A stretch of 64,000 nucleotides of DNA from Propionispora hippei DSM 15287 (GCF_900141835.1 NZ_FQZD01000010.1:86252-150251); one strand, 5' to 3'. Positions 40,758 to 50,471 are shown, counted from the stretch's first letter. A program made the numbers and translations. Notes: generated by a model not told the origin, from the letters alone.

Positions 40758-41692
40758 AACCTGTCATATCCACAGTCACTCTCAACGCGGCGCTGGATCA
40801 CACCATTTATTTTTCCCGGTTTTATCCCGGACAGCTTAACCGGGTGGAACAGGACCGGCTTGATCCGGCCGGTAAAGGCATTAACGTGGCCAAGGTATTG
40901 AAGGCATTGGGCCATGAGGTGACAGTAACAGGGTTTTTAGGCAAAAACAATCTGATCCATTTTGAGAAGTGTTTTGCCGTCAACGATATCACCGACCGTT
41001 TCATCAAAGTGGAAGGATCCACACGGGTCAATATGAAGGTAGTGGACGGTTCCAACGGCGAAGTGACGGAAATCAACTTCAGCGGTGTCACCTGCCGGCC
41101 GGAAGACCTGGCTGCGTTAGAGCAGGAGATAGCAGTGCTGGCCGGACAGCAGGGAGTATTTGTTTTTGCCGGCAGTTTGCCCCAGGGCGTACCGGCGGAT
41201 ATTTACGGAAAGTATATAACCAAACTCCGGCAAGCCGGCTGCAGGGTCTTTTTGGATACCAGCGGCCAGGCTATGGAGGAAGGCATTAAAGCCAAGCCCT
41301 ATGCCATAAAACCGAACATTCATGAACTGAGCCAAATGGCCGGAAGGTCGCTCGACAGCAAGGAAGCCCTTCGACAGGTAATCGACGAGCTGTTGGCCGG
41401 CGGTATTGAGCAAGTGACGGTATCCTTGGGGTCAAAAGGCGCCATGATCGCCAGCCGGGAAGGCATGTGGCTGGCCGAACCGCCCCAGGTGGAAGTCAAG
41501 AGTACAGTGGGGGCCGGTGATTCAATGGTAGCCGGTCTGGTCAGCGGCGAGGTGCGCAGCTTACCTTTGCCGGACCGTATCCGGCTGGCAACCGCCACGG
41601 CGGTAGCCGCGGTGATGCAGCCGGGAACGCAGGCCTGTTCAATGACCGATGTGGAAAAGGTTATGGCGGCGGTAAAAGTTACGCGCCAATAA
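40754..41692 (+). CDS. fruK: 1-phosphofructokinase
   Basis: PfkB-family kinase converting fructose-1-phosphate to fructose-1,6-bisphosphate, which is also the CggR inducer. It has 312 residues: TLNAALDHTIYF, GKGINVAKVLKALGH, FAGSLPQGVP, and the C-terminal catalytic motif STVGAGDSMVAGL. ATG 40754 overlaps fruR. Confidence 0.93.
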   Translation: MKPVISTVTLNAALDHTIYFSRFYPGQLNRVEQDRLDPAGKGINVAKVLKALGHEVTVTGFLGKNNLIHFEKCFAVNDITDRFIKVEGSTRVNMKVVDGSNGEVTEINFSGVTCRPEDLAALEQEIAVLAGQQGVFVFAGSLPQGVPADIYGKYITKLRQAGCRVFLDTSGQAMEEGIKAKPYAIKPNIHELSQMAGRSLDSKEALRQVIDELLAGGIEQVTVSLGSKGAMIASREGMWLAEPPQVEVKSTVGAGDSMVAGLVSGEVRSLPLPDRIRLATATAVAAVMQPGTQACSMTDVEKVMAAVKVTRQ

Positions 41693-41739
41693 AGCGCAGA
41701 TTAGTATATTTGATGAAAAGAGCAAGGAGGTATTAACTT

Positions 41740-42195
41740 ATGAAAATTACGGAATTATTGTTACCGGAATGTATCGTGCTAGGCCTGGAGGCAGCCAGCA
41801 AGGAGGATGTGTGGCAGGCGCTGGCCGGCAAGCTGGCGGCGGCCGGAGCGGTTACCGATGTAAAACAGTATCTGGCCGATATTGCCACCCGGGAAAGCCA
41901 CGGTACTACCGGTGTTGGCTTTGGCGTAGCTATTCCCCACGCTAAATCGGCGGCGGTCGCCAAACCGGCACTGGCCATGGCCCGGTTGACCGACGGGGTG
42001 GATGTAGCCTCACTGGACGGCTCAAAAGCCGATTTGTTTTTCCTGATCGCCTCACCGGTTAGCGGCGGCGACTTGCACCTGCAGGCTCTGTCCCGGCTGG
42101 CCCGGATGCTGATGCACGATTCATTCCTGTCTTCGCTGCGGGCGGCGAAAGATTCGGCCGACGTACTGGCGGTCATCAGTGAACGGGAAGGATAA
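41740..42195 (+). CDS. PTS fructose-type EIIA
   Basis: Phosphocarrier of 151 residues taking phosphate from HPr to the IIB domain. The active histidine is in FGVAIPHAKS; TRESHGTTGVG precedes it. ATG 41740 follows AAGGAGG. In many bacteria this domain is fused to IIBC; here it is a separate gene. A close paralogue lies at 45996. Confidence 0.93.
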   Translation: MKITELLLPECIVLGLEAASKEDVWQALAGKLAAAGAVTDVKQYLADIATRESHGTTGVGFGVAIPHAKSAAVAKPALAMARLTDGVDVASLDGSKADLFFLIASPVSGGDLHLQALSRLARMLMHDSFLSSLRAAKDSADVLAVISEREG

Positions 42196-42241
42196 TTTTT
42201 TTCATAGATAAATAAAAATAACATGGGGGAGGAAAGGACTT

Positions 42242-43609
42242 ATGAGTAAGATTGTGGCGGTTACAGCTTGTCCGACGGGAATTGCCCATACCTTTATGGC
42301 GGCGGAGGGATTAGCCAAAGCGGCTAAGGACATGGGTCACGACATCAAGGTGGAAACGGCCGGTTCGGTAGGAGTGGAAAATGAACTGACGCCGGAAGAA
42401 ATCAAGGCGGCCGATGTGGTCATCATTGCGGCAGATACCAATCTCTCCACCGAACGGTTTGCCGGTAAACGGCTGTATACCACTTCCACGGCGGCGGCGA
42501 TTAAAAGCGGTCAGGAAGTGATTACGGCGGCTCTGCAAACGGCTAAGGTGGTTGGCGGGGCTACTCCGGCGGCGCAGACAGCAGGGGTTAAAAAGGAACG
42601 GACCGGAGCCTACAAGCATTTGATGACAGGCGTGTCCTACATGCTGCCGTTGGTCGTGGCCGGTGGTCTGTTGATTGCCATTTCATTCGTGTTTGGGATT
42701 GAAGCGTTTAAACAGCAGGGTACGCTGGCAGCAGCCCTTATGGATATCGGCGGCGGGGCGGCCTTTGCCCTGATGGTGCCTGTACTGGCCGGTTTCATCG
42801 CCTTTTCGATTGCCGACCGTCCGGGCTTGGCGCCTGGCTTGATCGGCGGTATGCTGGCCTCTAAGCTGGGAGCAGGCTTCTTAGGCGGTATCATCGCCGG
42901 CTTTATCGCCGGGTATACAGCGGAATTTCTGAAAAAATCCATTCAATTGCCTAAGACACTGGAAGGCCTGAAACCTGTTCTTATCCTTCCGTTACTCTCC
43001 AGTGCCATTGTCGGTCTGTTGATGGTCTATGTGATCGGTACACCGGTCAAAGCGATTATGGATACCATGACCGGTGCTTTACAGGGAATGGGAACCACCA
43101 ACGCTGCGGTATTGGGACTGGTCCTGGGCGCAATGATGGCCTTTGATATGGGTGGTCCGATCAATAAGGCAGCCTATACCTTCGGCGTAGGCTTACTGGG
43201 CAGCAACGTATTTGAACCGATGGCCGCCGTTATGGCTGCCGGCATGGTGCCTCCGCTGGGTATCGCCCTGGCAACCTTCCTGAGCAAAGATAAATGGACG
43301 GTGGAAGAAAGAGAAGCCGGCAAAGCGGCCGGTGTGCTGGGTATCTCGTTTATTACCGAAGGTGCCATTCCTTTCGCCGCCGGTGACCCGCTCAAGGTTA
43401 TTCCCTCAATCATGGCCGGTTCGGCCTTGACAGGCGCCCTTTCGATGATGTTTGGCTGCACGCTGCGGGCGCCCCATGGTGGAATCTTCGTTCTACCCAT
43501 TCCCAATGCCGTTGGCAATCTATCGATGTACATTGTGGCTATACTGGCCGGCACCGTGCTTAGCGCACTGCTGCTCAATATACTCAAAAAAAGCCCGTCC
43601 GCGAAATAG
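42242..43609 (+). CDS. PTS fructose-type EIIBC
   Basis: Membrane permease and phosphotransferase for fructose, producing fructose-1-phosphate. It has 455 residues: IIB domain (1-100) with the phosphocysteine in [16 protein letters not shown], an Ala-rich linker, and IIC (about 120-455) with eight or more membrane helices, [17 protein letters not shown] and [16 protein letters not shown]. Last gene of fruR-fruK-EIIA-EIIBC. Confidence 0.95.
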   Translation: MSKIVAVTACPTGIAHTFMAAEGLAKAAKDMGHDIKVETAGSVGVENELTPEEIKAADVVIIAADTNLSTERFAGKRLYTTSTAAAIKSGQEVITAALQTAKVVGGATPAAQTAGVKKERTGAYKHLMTGVSYMLPLVVAGGLLIAISFVFGIEAFKQQGTLAAALMDIGGGAAFALMVPVLAGFIAFSIADRPGLAPGLIGGMLASKLGAGFLGGIIAGFIAGYTAEFLKKSIQLPKTLEGLKPVLILPLLSSAIVGLLMVYVIGTPVKAIMDTMTGALQGMGTTNAAVLGLVLGAMMAFDMGGPINKAAYTFGVGLLGSNVFEPMAAVMAAGMVPPLGIALATFLSKDKWTVEEREAGKAAGVLGISFITEGAIPFAAGDPLKVIPSIMAGSALTGALSMMFGCTLRAPHGGIFVLPIPNAVGNLSMYIVAILAGTVLSALLLNILKKSPSAK

Positions 43610-43673
43610 GAAAGAAACGGACGATAGCTCATAAGAAGCTTTGTCCTGGTAAGACAGGACCGGCCATATGAAA

Positions 43674-43712
43674 AAAAGGACCAGGCACTTTTCGGTGCCT
43701 GGTCTTTTTTGA
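43674..43712 (+). terminator. Terminator of the fructose operon
   Basis: AAAAAGGACCAGGCAC pairs with GTGCCTGGTCTTTTTT. Confidence 0.92.
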
Positions 43713-43826
43713 AAAACTTAAACCGGTAGTGTGTTTTTCACGAAATACCTCGGTAAAACCATGGTAAACATTACAATCTTACTTAAAGGTCAACTTGATC
43801 TAACCTTGAAAATTGCTTTTTCTGTC

Positions 43827-44525
43827 TTATATTGAGCGAAAGTACGTTTTTCTTTTCCGTATTTGTTGTTTCCAGTTGCAACAGTCGTTTAAATGGAGCA
43901 TGACATGGCGTGTCGGTGGCATCAGCAATATGCCTGCAACATCCTTTTTACTCCAGAAATCAAGAAGCCAAAGCGAATTTTTCTGATCTGTCACACCACC
44001 TATTTGCCTGATTGTAGCAAGACCAGGCGAAGTAACTCGGCGTTTCATATCTGTAGAGGTAAGTGTCTTTACAATATCGCGTGTTCGCTGGCCGACGGTA
44101 TTCCGATAGGCAATTAACTTATCAATGTTAATCTGCTTACTGAATTCCATAATTTCATCATCTGTCAGAGCGTTCCCTGTATCTGAAATAGGAATATTAA
44201 GCTGTTTTTTCCATTCAGCGTTAAATAGCTGTTCACCAGCAGCGACTAAAATACCCATTGTCAAGTCTTCGATTCTGGCAATATGCCATAAAACCCAGGC
44301 TATTGTTTCATCTTTAGCAGTTGGCATAATTCTGTATTCGTACGGTGATAAATCGCATAAAAGCTGATCCACTTCATTTTTTTCCTTGCCGGAGACAGTG
44401 GACAAGTGTAAGGCAGCATGCAAGTCCAAAAACATTCGTTTTGCATACTCCGCTTTATCCTGTTTTCTGATGATTGTATTTAATTCCTTATGTAATTCAC
44501 TTAATCCGTCACCGAAGTATTTCAT
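43827..44525 (-). CDS. DinB-family protein
   Basis: Four-helix-bundle protein of 232 residues of the DinB/YfiT kind, whose known members bind a metal through three histidines and include thiol-dependent transferases. Candidate ligands: WVLWHIARIEDLTMG and PTRHVMLHLND. Function unknown. It is AT-richer than its neighbours and lies alone on the minus strand, suggesting later acquisition. Confidence 0.8.
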   Translation of the reverse strand: MKYFGDGLSELHKELNTIIRKQDKAEYAKRMFLDLHAALHLSTVSGKEKNEVDQLLCDLSPYEYRIMPTAKDETIAWVLWHIARIEDLTMGILVAAGEQLFNAEWKKQLNIPISDTGNALTDDEIMEFSKQINIDKLIAYRNTVGQRTRDIVKTLTSTDMKRRVTSPGLATIRQIGGVTDQKNSLWLLDFWSKKDVAGILLMPPTRHVMLHLNDCCNWKQQIRKRKTYFRSI

Positions 44526-44708
44526 AGTAGCATCTCTTTACTCATTTTTTACCTAATTATACCATATAGAAAAAATATAACCAGATATAATTAGGGCTTA
44601 TGATAGTTTGAAATTTCACTCTTTTTACTACAATTTGTTTTCAAAACTATGGCAGCCATCTGTCCGGTGTATTAGAATAGAATAAGGAAGGTTAGGAGGG
44701 GATAAAGT

Positions 44709-45716
44709 ATGACATATACAGCCAGCACGGAACGGTATGCTTCGATGCAGTACAACCGATGCGGCCGGAGCGGACTGATGCTGCCGGCCATTTCCCTGGG
44801 CTTGTGGCATAATTTTGGCGGCACCGATTGTTTTGAAACTGGACGGGCCTTGGTACATCGGGCGTTTGATCTGGGTATCACCCATTTTGATTTGGCCAAT
44901 AATTACGGTCCGCCGCCAGGTTCGGCAGAAATTAACTTCGGACGGATTTTGAAGGAAGATTTGGCCTCCCACCGGGATGAGCTGATCATATCAACCAAAG
45001 CGGGCTATACCATGTGGTCGGGACCTTACGGCGACTGGGGTTCAAAGAAATATCTGGTGTCCAGCCTTGATCAAAGCCTGCGGCGCATGGGCCTTGACTA
45101 TGTTGATATCTTTTATCATCACCGTCCCGACCCTCGGACGCCGCTGGAGGAGACGATGGCGGCGCTGGACTTGCTGGTACGTCAGGGCAAGGCTCTCTAT
45201 GTGGGTCTTTCCAATTACAAGGCGGATCAGGCGAAGGCGGCCATTCAAATCCTGAAGGAACTGGGCACACCCTGTCTGATTCATCAGCCCCGGTATTCCA
45301 TGCTGGATCGCTGGGTAGAAGACGGTCTGCTGGAAGTACTAGAGGAGGAAGGGGTCGGCAGCATTGCCTTTTCGCCATTGGCCAAGGGCTTGCTGACCAA
45401 TAAGTATTTGAAAGGCATTCCAGCCGACTCACGGGCAGCGGGACCGAGTGTTTTCCTAAAGGTCGAGGATATTAATGAGCCGTTGCTGATTAAGCTGCGG
45501 GCACTGCAGGATTTGGCGCTGGAACGGGGGCAAACGCTGGCTCAGATGGCGCTGGCCTGGGTTTTGCGGGGTGACAGAATTACTTCAGTGCTTATTGGCG
45601 CCAGCAAAGTTTCGCAAATTGATGATTGTGTAGGGGCTTTAAAAAGATTGAAGTTCTCGCCGGAAGAACTGGAATTGATCGAAATCATTCTGAGCGGTTC
45701 CGAACAGGACGAATAG
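44709..45716 (+). CDS. Aldo/keto reductase (YghZ/AKR14-like)
   Basis: NADPH-dependent reductase of 335 residues related to YghZ, which reduces L-glyceraldehyde-3-phosphate and methylglyoxal. Catalytic tetrad: Asp and Tyr in FDLANNYGPPPG, Lys in ISTKAGYTMW, His in YHHRPDPRTP. NADP-binding LIGASKVSQIDD. Near glycolytic genes, a role in triose detoxification is plausible but inferred. Confidence 0.9.
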   Translation: MTYTASTERYASMQYNRCGRSGLMLPAISLGLWHNFGGTDCFETGRALVHRAFDLGITHFDLANNYGPPPGSAEINFGRILKEDLASHRDELIISTKAGYTMWSGPYGDWGSKKYLVSSLDQSLRRMGLDYVDIFYHHRPDPRTPLEETMAALDLLVRQGKALYVGLSNYKADQAKAAIQILKELGTPCLIHQPRYSMLDRWVEDGLLEVLEEEGVGSIAFSPLAKGLLTNKYLKGIPADSRAAGPSVFLKVEDINEPLLIKLRALQDLALERGQTLAQMALAWVLRGDRITSVLIGASKVSQIDDCVGALKRLKFSPEELELIEIILSGSEQDE

Positions 45717-45800
45717 AGTGAGCATTTTTCTTGCGGCAACCGGACAGGAAAAAAGAACGACTTCCTTGGTAAAAGCAGCTTTTTTGTCTGGTTGGGTTAG

Positions 45801-45829
45801 TTGACGGAGTTTACTATATACTATAGAAT
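45801..45829 (+). promoter_or_regulatory. Promoter upstream of the lone EIIA
   Basis: TTGACG - 17 bases - TAGAAT. Leader of about 165 bp before the TTG start at 45996. Confidence 0.6.
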
Positions 45830-45995
45830 AGAAGAAATACAAATATAGCTATATTATGCTAATTTGCTAAAGTGAAAATGCGCCGGATGTCGAAATATAT
45901 ACTATGGCAGAGGATGAGTACCACTTTTGCCGGAAGGAAACAGAATATTTGAAACATATTACATTTTACCAATTTTTAGTATAGGAGGAATTGAC

Positions 45996-46463
45996 TTGAA
46001 AACTAAAGAGCTCTTGGCCTTGGATTGTATCGTATTACATGTGGAAGCAAAACATAAAGAAGAAGTATGGGAGTTACTGGCCGAAAGATTGCAACACTCC
46101 GGAGTTATCAGCACCGCCGAACAGTTTGTGGAGGATGTGGCGGCTCGGGAGAGCATGGGAACAACCGGTGTCGGTCATGGCGTATCGATTCCCCATGCCA
46201 AGTCGGCGGCGGTAGATCGGGCCGGATTGGCGATTGCCCGTCTGGCTACGCCGGTGGATGTGAACTCTCTGGATGGCACGAAAGCCGACTTGTTTTTTAT
46301 GGTAGCTGCACCGCTTGACGGTATCGATTTGAACTTACAGATGCTGTCAACCATTGCCCGGATGATCCGGCATGACTCTTTCCTGGCCGCTCTGCGCACA
46401 GCTCCCACAGCCGAAGAAATGCTGCGGATTATCGGCGAACAGGAAGAACAACTGCCTAAATAG
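45996..46463 (+). CDS. Second fructose-type EIIA, stand-alone
   Basis: Paralogue of the EIIA at 41740, 155 residues, with the same blocks: KTKELLALDCIVLHVEA, ARESMGTTGVGHGVSIPHAKSAAV (active His in IPHAK), LDGTKADLFFMVAAP, and RMIRHDSFLAALR. Start TTG 45996 has AGGAGG seven bases upstream; upstream ATG has no site. No IIB/IIC genes adjoin it; smpB follows 77 bp later. It could serve another permease or be regulatory. Confidence 0.88.
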   Translation: MKTKELLALDCIVLHVEAKHKEEVWELLAERLQHSGVISTAEQFVEDVAARESMGTTGVGHGVSIPHAKSAAVDRAGLAIARLATPVDVNSLDGTKADLFFMVAAPLDGIDLNLQMLSTIARMIRHDSFLAALRTAPTAEEMLRIIGEQEEQLPK

Positions 46464-46540
46464 AGACTTTATTGACTCTGTCAGGCATATGCTTTACAAT
46501 GAAGAAATGGATATAGGCTTGATAGATGAGGTGACCCACC

Positions 46541-47014
46541 ATGAGCAAGGAACCAGGCAACAAAATAGCAACCGAAAATCGTAAAGCCCGCCACGATTAT
46601 CATATTCATGAAACCTATGAGGTCGGGCTGGTGCTTACCGGTACGGAAGTCAAATCGCTGCGTGCCGGCAAAGCCAATTTAAAGGATGCCTACGCCCGGA
46701 TTGACAATCATGGCGAAGTCATGCTGCATAATATGCATATTAGTCCCTATGATCAGGGGAACCGATTTAACCATGAACCGCTGCGTACCCGCAAGCTACT
46801 GATGCACCACTATGAAATTATCAAGCTGATTGGCAAGACTAAGGAAAAAGGCTATACGCTGGTGCCATTGAAAGTATATTTTACCCGGGGCAAGGCTAAG
46901 CTGGAGCTGGGGCTGGCAACCGGTAAAAAACTGTATGACAAGCGCCAGGATCTGGCGGCCAAGGACGCGAAACGGGAAATGGACAGAGCCTTTAAGGACA
47001 AGCAAAGAGAGTAG
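46541..47014 (+). CDS. smpB: SsrA-binding protein SmpB
   Basis: tmRNA partner that delivers it to stalled ribosomes. It has 157 residues: [39 protein letters not shown], the [12 protein letters not shown] region and a basic C-terminal tail [20 protein letters not shown] that reads the empty mRNA channel. The tmRNA gene follows 167 bp on. Confidence 0.97.
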   Translation: MSKEPGNKIATENRKARHDYHIHETYEVGLVLTGTEVKSLRAGKANLKDAYARIDNHGEVMLHNMHISPYDQGNRFNHEPLRTRKLLMHHYEIIKLIGKTKEKGYTLVPLKVYFTRGKAKLELGLATGKKLYDKRQDLAAKDAKREMDRAFKDKQRE

Positions 47015-47181
47015 CAGGCAGTGGCCTGCTTTATCTTTGGAAACATTTACAAAGAAGCCGGTATGTCAGATCTATCCACTTGGCTTATCGCTTGTACTGT
47101 GATATAATAAACTTTACGAATTAAGAAGCGTAATCGGATTGCAGCTCTTTAAAGTCATAAACAATACCTAAATACCAATAC

Positions 47182-47529
47182 GGGGGCGTAATGGTTTCGA
47201 CAGGGGTAGTTGTAGCATGGGTAGCGAGCCGGGGTTCCATCAGCCCGTCAATACGGTGGACTTAAAGTAAAAGCAAACAACGAATACGCTTTAGCAGCTT
47301 AATGCTAACGTCCTACTCTCCTTCTTCCCGTGGGGCGGGATAGGGCGTCACTTAGCGGGATACCTGAGGTCTAATTCTCCGCGGACCGACTGGGAAATTT
47401 TAACGAGATAGCACCGGCGAAGCTTGTCTGTAGGCGTCAATGGAGCGAAGCTTAAATTGCAGACTGCGCTCGGAGAAGCCTGTGTAGCGGCACCTTTGGA
47501 CAGGAGTTCGATTCTCCTCGCCTCCACCA
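47182..47529 (+). ncRNA. ssrA: tmRNA (SsrA)
   Basis: The 5' GGGGGCGTAATGG pairs with 3' CGCCTCC-ACCA as a 7-bp acceptor stem. The T-arm GGAGTTCGATTCTCC is present. The tag frame is GCA AAC AAC GAA TAC GCT TTA GCA GCT TAA (47273-47302), coding ANNEYALAA. CCA is encoded. Pairing with smpB just upstream is the usual arrangement. Confidence 0.97.
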
Positions 47530-47543
47530 TAACTTAAATGTCG

Positions 47544-47600
47544 CCTCCACCTGATATATAGTAGATGTAAGATTTATCTATATATCAGGTGGAGGTTTGC
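47544..47600 (+). terminator. Terminator after ssrA
   Basis: Perfect 18-bp stem CCTCCACCTGATATATAG with its complement at 47578-47595, followed by TTTGCTTT. Its 5' arm starts with a copy of the tmRNA 3' sequence (TCGCCTCCACC at 47518 and 47541). Confidence 0.75.
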
Positions 47601-47630
47601 TTTATGAAGTCTCGTTGTCAGTTCCAAGTA

Positions 47631-47672
47631 AATCAAGGCTCCAGGCATTTTGCCTGGAGCCTTGATTTATAT
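47631..47672 (+). terminator. Second hairpin downstream of ssrA
   Basis: AATCAAGGCTCCAGGCA forms a perfect 17-bp stem with TGCCTGGAGCCTTGATT, followed by TATATTAT. Very stable; it could back up the first terminator. Confidence 0.7.
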
Positions 47673-47759
47673 TATAGACTTTAGTCTGTTGAGAGAGCGA
47701 AACAAAAAATCATCCCCTATGCGGGTGTGCGACAAAAGTTATACAAAAACTCACCGACT

Positions 47760-47970
47760 TTCTTATAATAGGGTTGTTCAGGCCACTAGAAAAAGAAAGG
47801 AAAGGTGAGTTTATGTCTCAAAATTTAGCACACACGAAATGGCTATGCAAGTATCAAGAGTGATAAAACCAATGTGGCTTGAACAAAGTGAAAGCCAGCT
47901 TCTTAAGGCGCTGGCTAGTGATAGAGGCTTATAGCCTCAGTGCAAACCACCCGTTTGACGGATGGTTTCT
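47760..47970 (+). pseudogene. Internally deleted IS200/IS605-type element
   Basis: ATG 47813 after AAAGGTGAG encodes MSQNLAHTKWLCKY, the usual N-terminus of IS200-family TnpA, but the frame stops at 47861. About 80 bases on, AAACCACCCG-TTTGA-CGGATGGTTT (47944-47968) resembles the right-end hairpin of such elements. Nearly all of the transposase is missing. A TATAAT at 47764 may be its old promoter. The rest of 47596-48235 holds only the hairpins listed. Confidence 0.65.
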
Positions 47971-48072
47971 GATTTTGTATGTTATGGCGCTTGCTGAAGC
48001 GGGTAGGAAGAGTGTTATTTGAGATCAGACTTGCAAATATTCAAGAGCCTCGCGTGATTCACGAAATCAAAC

Positions 48073-48120
48073 AATCTGCTGCGCCAACAGTTCATTTGCG
48101 GAAAACTGTTTGAGCAGATT
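48073..48120. repeat. Hairpin AATCTGCT...AGCAGATT
   Basis: AATCTGCT/AGCAGATT and inner AACAGTT/AACTGTT form a two-part stem-loop between the IS200 remnant and the hydrolase gene. No T run. Role unknown. Confidence 0.4.
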
Positions 48121-48235
48121 CCGGTAAAGAGGGGAGAAGCCCTCATATCGCTGACGTTAAGGGGTATAAAAAGCGCCATTACTTTGTTTAGTGGCTGTAA
48201 GTCGATCTTGTACGGATTTTCATTTTTGGTCCTTT

Positions 48236-49447
48236 TTATCTATCGGACGCGGAAGTCAAGAGCCGCTCATCGATCCATGAGAGGATGCGCTCATTTGCAA
48301 GCAATTTGGCTCCGCACTGGCCATGCTCGCCTGCGCCTTCCTCCGAACTAAACAACATAAAGCTTTTCTCGCAGGTAAGCGCGTCATAAAGCGGCCTGGC
48401 CTGACCGGGCATCAGCTTATCTTCCTCGGTATCCACAATGAGCGTAGGACATTGGATTTTTTCTGCGACGCCTTCCATGGTAAAGTCTTTTATCTTCAGA
48501 ATAAATTGAGCGGGGGTATTGGCTCCAAAAACAAACATACCGTGCTCAAAGCCCCATTTGAGAGTAGGATTGGTTTTTAACATTTGATCAAAGCTTTGAT
48601 TGAGTTTGTCTGGGGCGGTACTGGCCATGTCAAGAAAATGGCTATCGGGCAATAGGTTTTTAAGGGTATCTGAAAAGCTATATACGCCGCCGTTTGCGAC
48701 GCAGGCGGCAAGACGATGCTCATAGGCAGCCGCTCTGGGTGCCAGATATCCGCCCAGGCTTACACCCATCAAAACGATTTTGTCAGGGTCAATGCCATCA
48801 AGGGAGAGGACGAAATCCACGACGGGTGTCACGACCGACTCATAGTCGTACCGGAAGTACAGGTTCTGCCGGCGTAAGGCCTCGCCCTGCCCCGGCCCCT
48901 CAAATACGAGGCAGTTCATGCCGTGTTCCAGGGCGGCCATGGCCATTCCGTACAATTCTTCTTTTGTACCATCAAAACCGGTCATTAGAATCAGCACGGG
49001 GCTCGGGCTTAATGCTTTTTGGCACTTGTAATAATGCCCGGGCAACGTTGTTCCTTCATAGGGAATTTTGACTGCTTTAATCACCGGGTCGTTCAGTTCC
49101 ATCACTTTTTCAAAACAGGCGAAGCTCGCTTCGGATAGTTCGTTGATCCTTGGATCATTCGGGTTTCCATGCAGATAAAACTCTGCTGAACGGTAATAAT
49201 TATAGGCCCTTAGATATGTCTTTCTTGCACTAACCGGATGCCCGTTTTTTAAATAATCGTCCGCAGTCGTATGGAGTCTTTTTGCCGTCACCGTCCACTC
49301 CTTGCACCAACTGTTATTATCGCCTTCTGTTATTTTCTCTGCAGTGGTGAGGACCTCCCCGATATCAGCCATACCGTATGCCGTTTCGCTGAGCAATCTT
49401 AAAGTCTCAAAAGCAAACGAATCATCTCTGAATACTATATTCTTCAT
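48236..49447 (-). CDS. Alpha/beta hydrolase with N-terminal helical domain (FrsA-like)
   Basis: 403-residue hydrolase. The first 130 residues are a helical cap; then a catalytic fold with LILMTGFDGTKEELYG, nucleophile in VLMGVSLGGYLAPRAA, acid in LIVDTEEDKLMPG and histidine in GAGEHGQCG. The layout matches the FrsA/pseudooxynicotine-hydrolase type, in which substrates are small esters or C-C bonds. It is divergent from a TetR gene and probably controlled by it. Confidence 0.85.
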   Translation of the reverse strand: MKNIVFRDDSFAFETLRLLSETAYGMADIGEVLTTAEKITEGDNNSWCKEWTVTAKRLHTTADDYLKNGHPVSARKTYLRAYNYYRSAEFYLHGNPNDPRINELSEASFACFEKVMELNDPVIKAVKIPYEGTTLPGHYYKCQKALSPSPVLILMTGFDGTKEELYGMAMAALEHGMNCLVFEGPGQGEALRRQNLYFRYDYESVVTPVVDFVLSLDGIDPDKIVLMGVSLGGYLAPRAAAYEHRLAACVANGGVYSFSDTLKNLLPDSHFLDMASTAPDKLNQSFDQMLKTNPTLKWGFEHGMFVFGANTPAQFILKIKDFTMEGVAEKIQCPTLIVDTEEDKLMPGQARPLYDALTCEKSFMLFSSEEGAGEHGQCGAKLLANERILSWIDERLLTSASDR

Positions 49448-49493
49448 AAGGGATCTTCCTTTCGCTATTCTTCTTGTGTGTTTTCAATGATCC

Positions 49494-49507
49494 TACAACA
49501 TGTTGTA
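49494..49507. promoter_or_regulatory. 14-bp palindrome between hydrolase and TetR genes
   Basis: TACAACATGTTGTA is a perfect dyad in the 150-bp divergent region, immediately followed by TAATTATAATATAG. It is a candidate operator for the adjacent TetR protein. Confidence 0.55.
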
Positions 49508-49597
49508 TAATTATAATATAGACTTTAATTTCTCTGTCATCAACCGTCAATCACGGCTGGACTGTCGGATTCTTTTACGCGAAGGGAAGGGAACCAG

Positions 49598-50149
49598 ATG
49601 AAGCATAATCCTGAAATTACCGCGCAAACAAGGAAAAACCTGATGGATGCGTTTTGGGACCTGTATAGCAAAGAAGGAATTAAGAAAACATCAGTGCGAG
49701 AGATCGTTGGTAAGGCAGGGTACAACCGAAGCACATTTTATGAATATTTTACCGATGTCCACGATGTGCTGGAGCAAATAGAAGCCTCTATTTTACCGGA
49801 TATAGAAAAGCACCAAAACATCATAATGAAAACGGGTGTTCGTCTGCCACTCAAACATCTTACCGAGGTGTACAGCCAAAATAAAAGGTACTTTGTTGTC
49901 CTATTAGGGAAAAACGGCGATCCTACTTTTCAAGAAAAAATTAAAAACGTATACAAAGCATTGTTACGGCCGCACCTTCAATCACTCGGTGCAGATGACT
50001 TTATATTGGAATGCACGTTGGAATATGCGATATCCGCTTTCCTTGGGGTGATGACGTATTGCTTTACGCAGGAAGAAGAGCCGGATATCGAAAAAATGGT
50101 CCAGCTCCTGTGGAGCCTTATGAACGACGGTGTGATGAAAAAATTTTAA
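49598..50149 (+). CDS. TetR-family regulator
   Basis: 183 residues with an N-terminal TetR HTH (LYSKEGIKKTSVREIVGKAG, NRSTFYEYFTDVHDVLEQIE) and a C-terminal domain like those of AcrR-type regulators (LLWSLMNDGV). ATG 49598, with AAGGGAAGGG upstream. The likely target is the divergent hydrolase gene. Confidence 0.87.
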   Translation: MKHNPEITAQTRKNLMDAFWDLYSKEGIKKTSVREIVGKAGYNRSTFYEYFTDVHDVLEQIEASILPDIEKHQNIIMKTGVRLPLKHLTEVYSQNKRYFVVLLGKNGDPTFQEKIKNVYKALLRPHLQSLGADDFILECTLEYAISAFLGVMTYCFTQEEEPDIEKMVQLLWSLMNDGVMKKF

Positions 50150-50258
50150 ATGGAATGTCTCAAATAGCGATGGATTGAAATACGGATTATAACTTATGAC
50201 ATGATTGATGCACAGGATTACGTTATGAATCTATCTCAGTATACTTTTCAATAATTCA

Positions 50259-50456
50259 ATGGCTGAGCAGTGTTATGATATCGGCATGTCAGAAGAGCGA
50301 AATAGGGGAGGTACTAATGATTCTGATTTAATATTCATAAGCTTAAACAGTATCACAAATCAAGATTCTGTGGAACCATCCCTGCGCACTTTACGGAATA
50401 ATTTCGATAAATATCTAATGGCTCAGCAGAATCGTCCCTGGGAGTATTTTGAATAA
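50259..50456 (+). CDS. Small ORF of unknown function before the GNAT gene
   Basis: 65 residues, ending KYLMAQQNRPWEYFE. No family recognised and no clear ribosome-binding site at the first ATG; a later ATG at 50286 also lacks one. Its TAA overlaps the AAGGAG of the GNAT gene. The bases around its start ATGGCTGAGCAG recur as ATGGCTCAGCAG near its end. It may be a fragment. Confidence 0.3.
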   Translation: MAEQCYDIGMSEERNRGGTNDSDLIFISLNSITNQDSVEPSLRTLRNNFDKYLMAQQNRPWEYFE

Positions 50457-50471
50457 GGAGTGGATTTTAGT

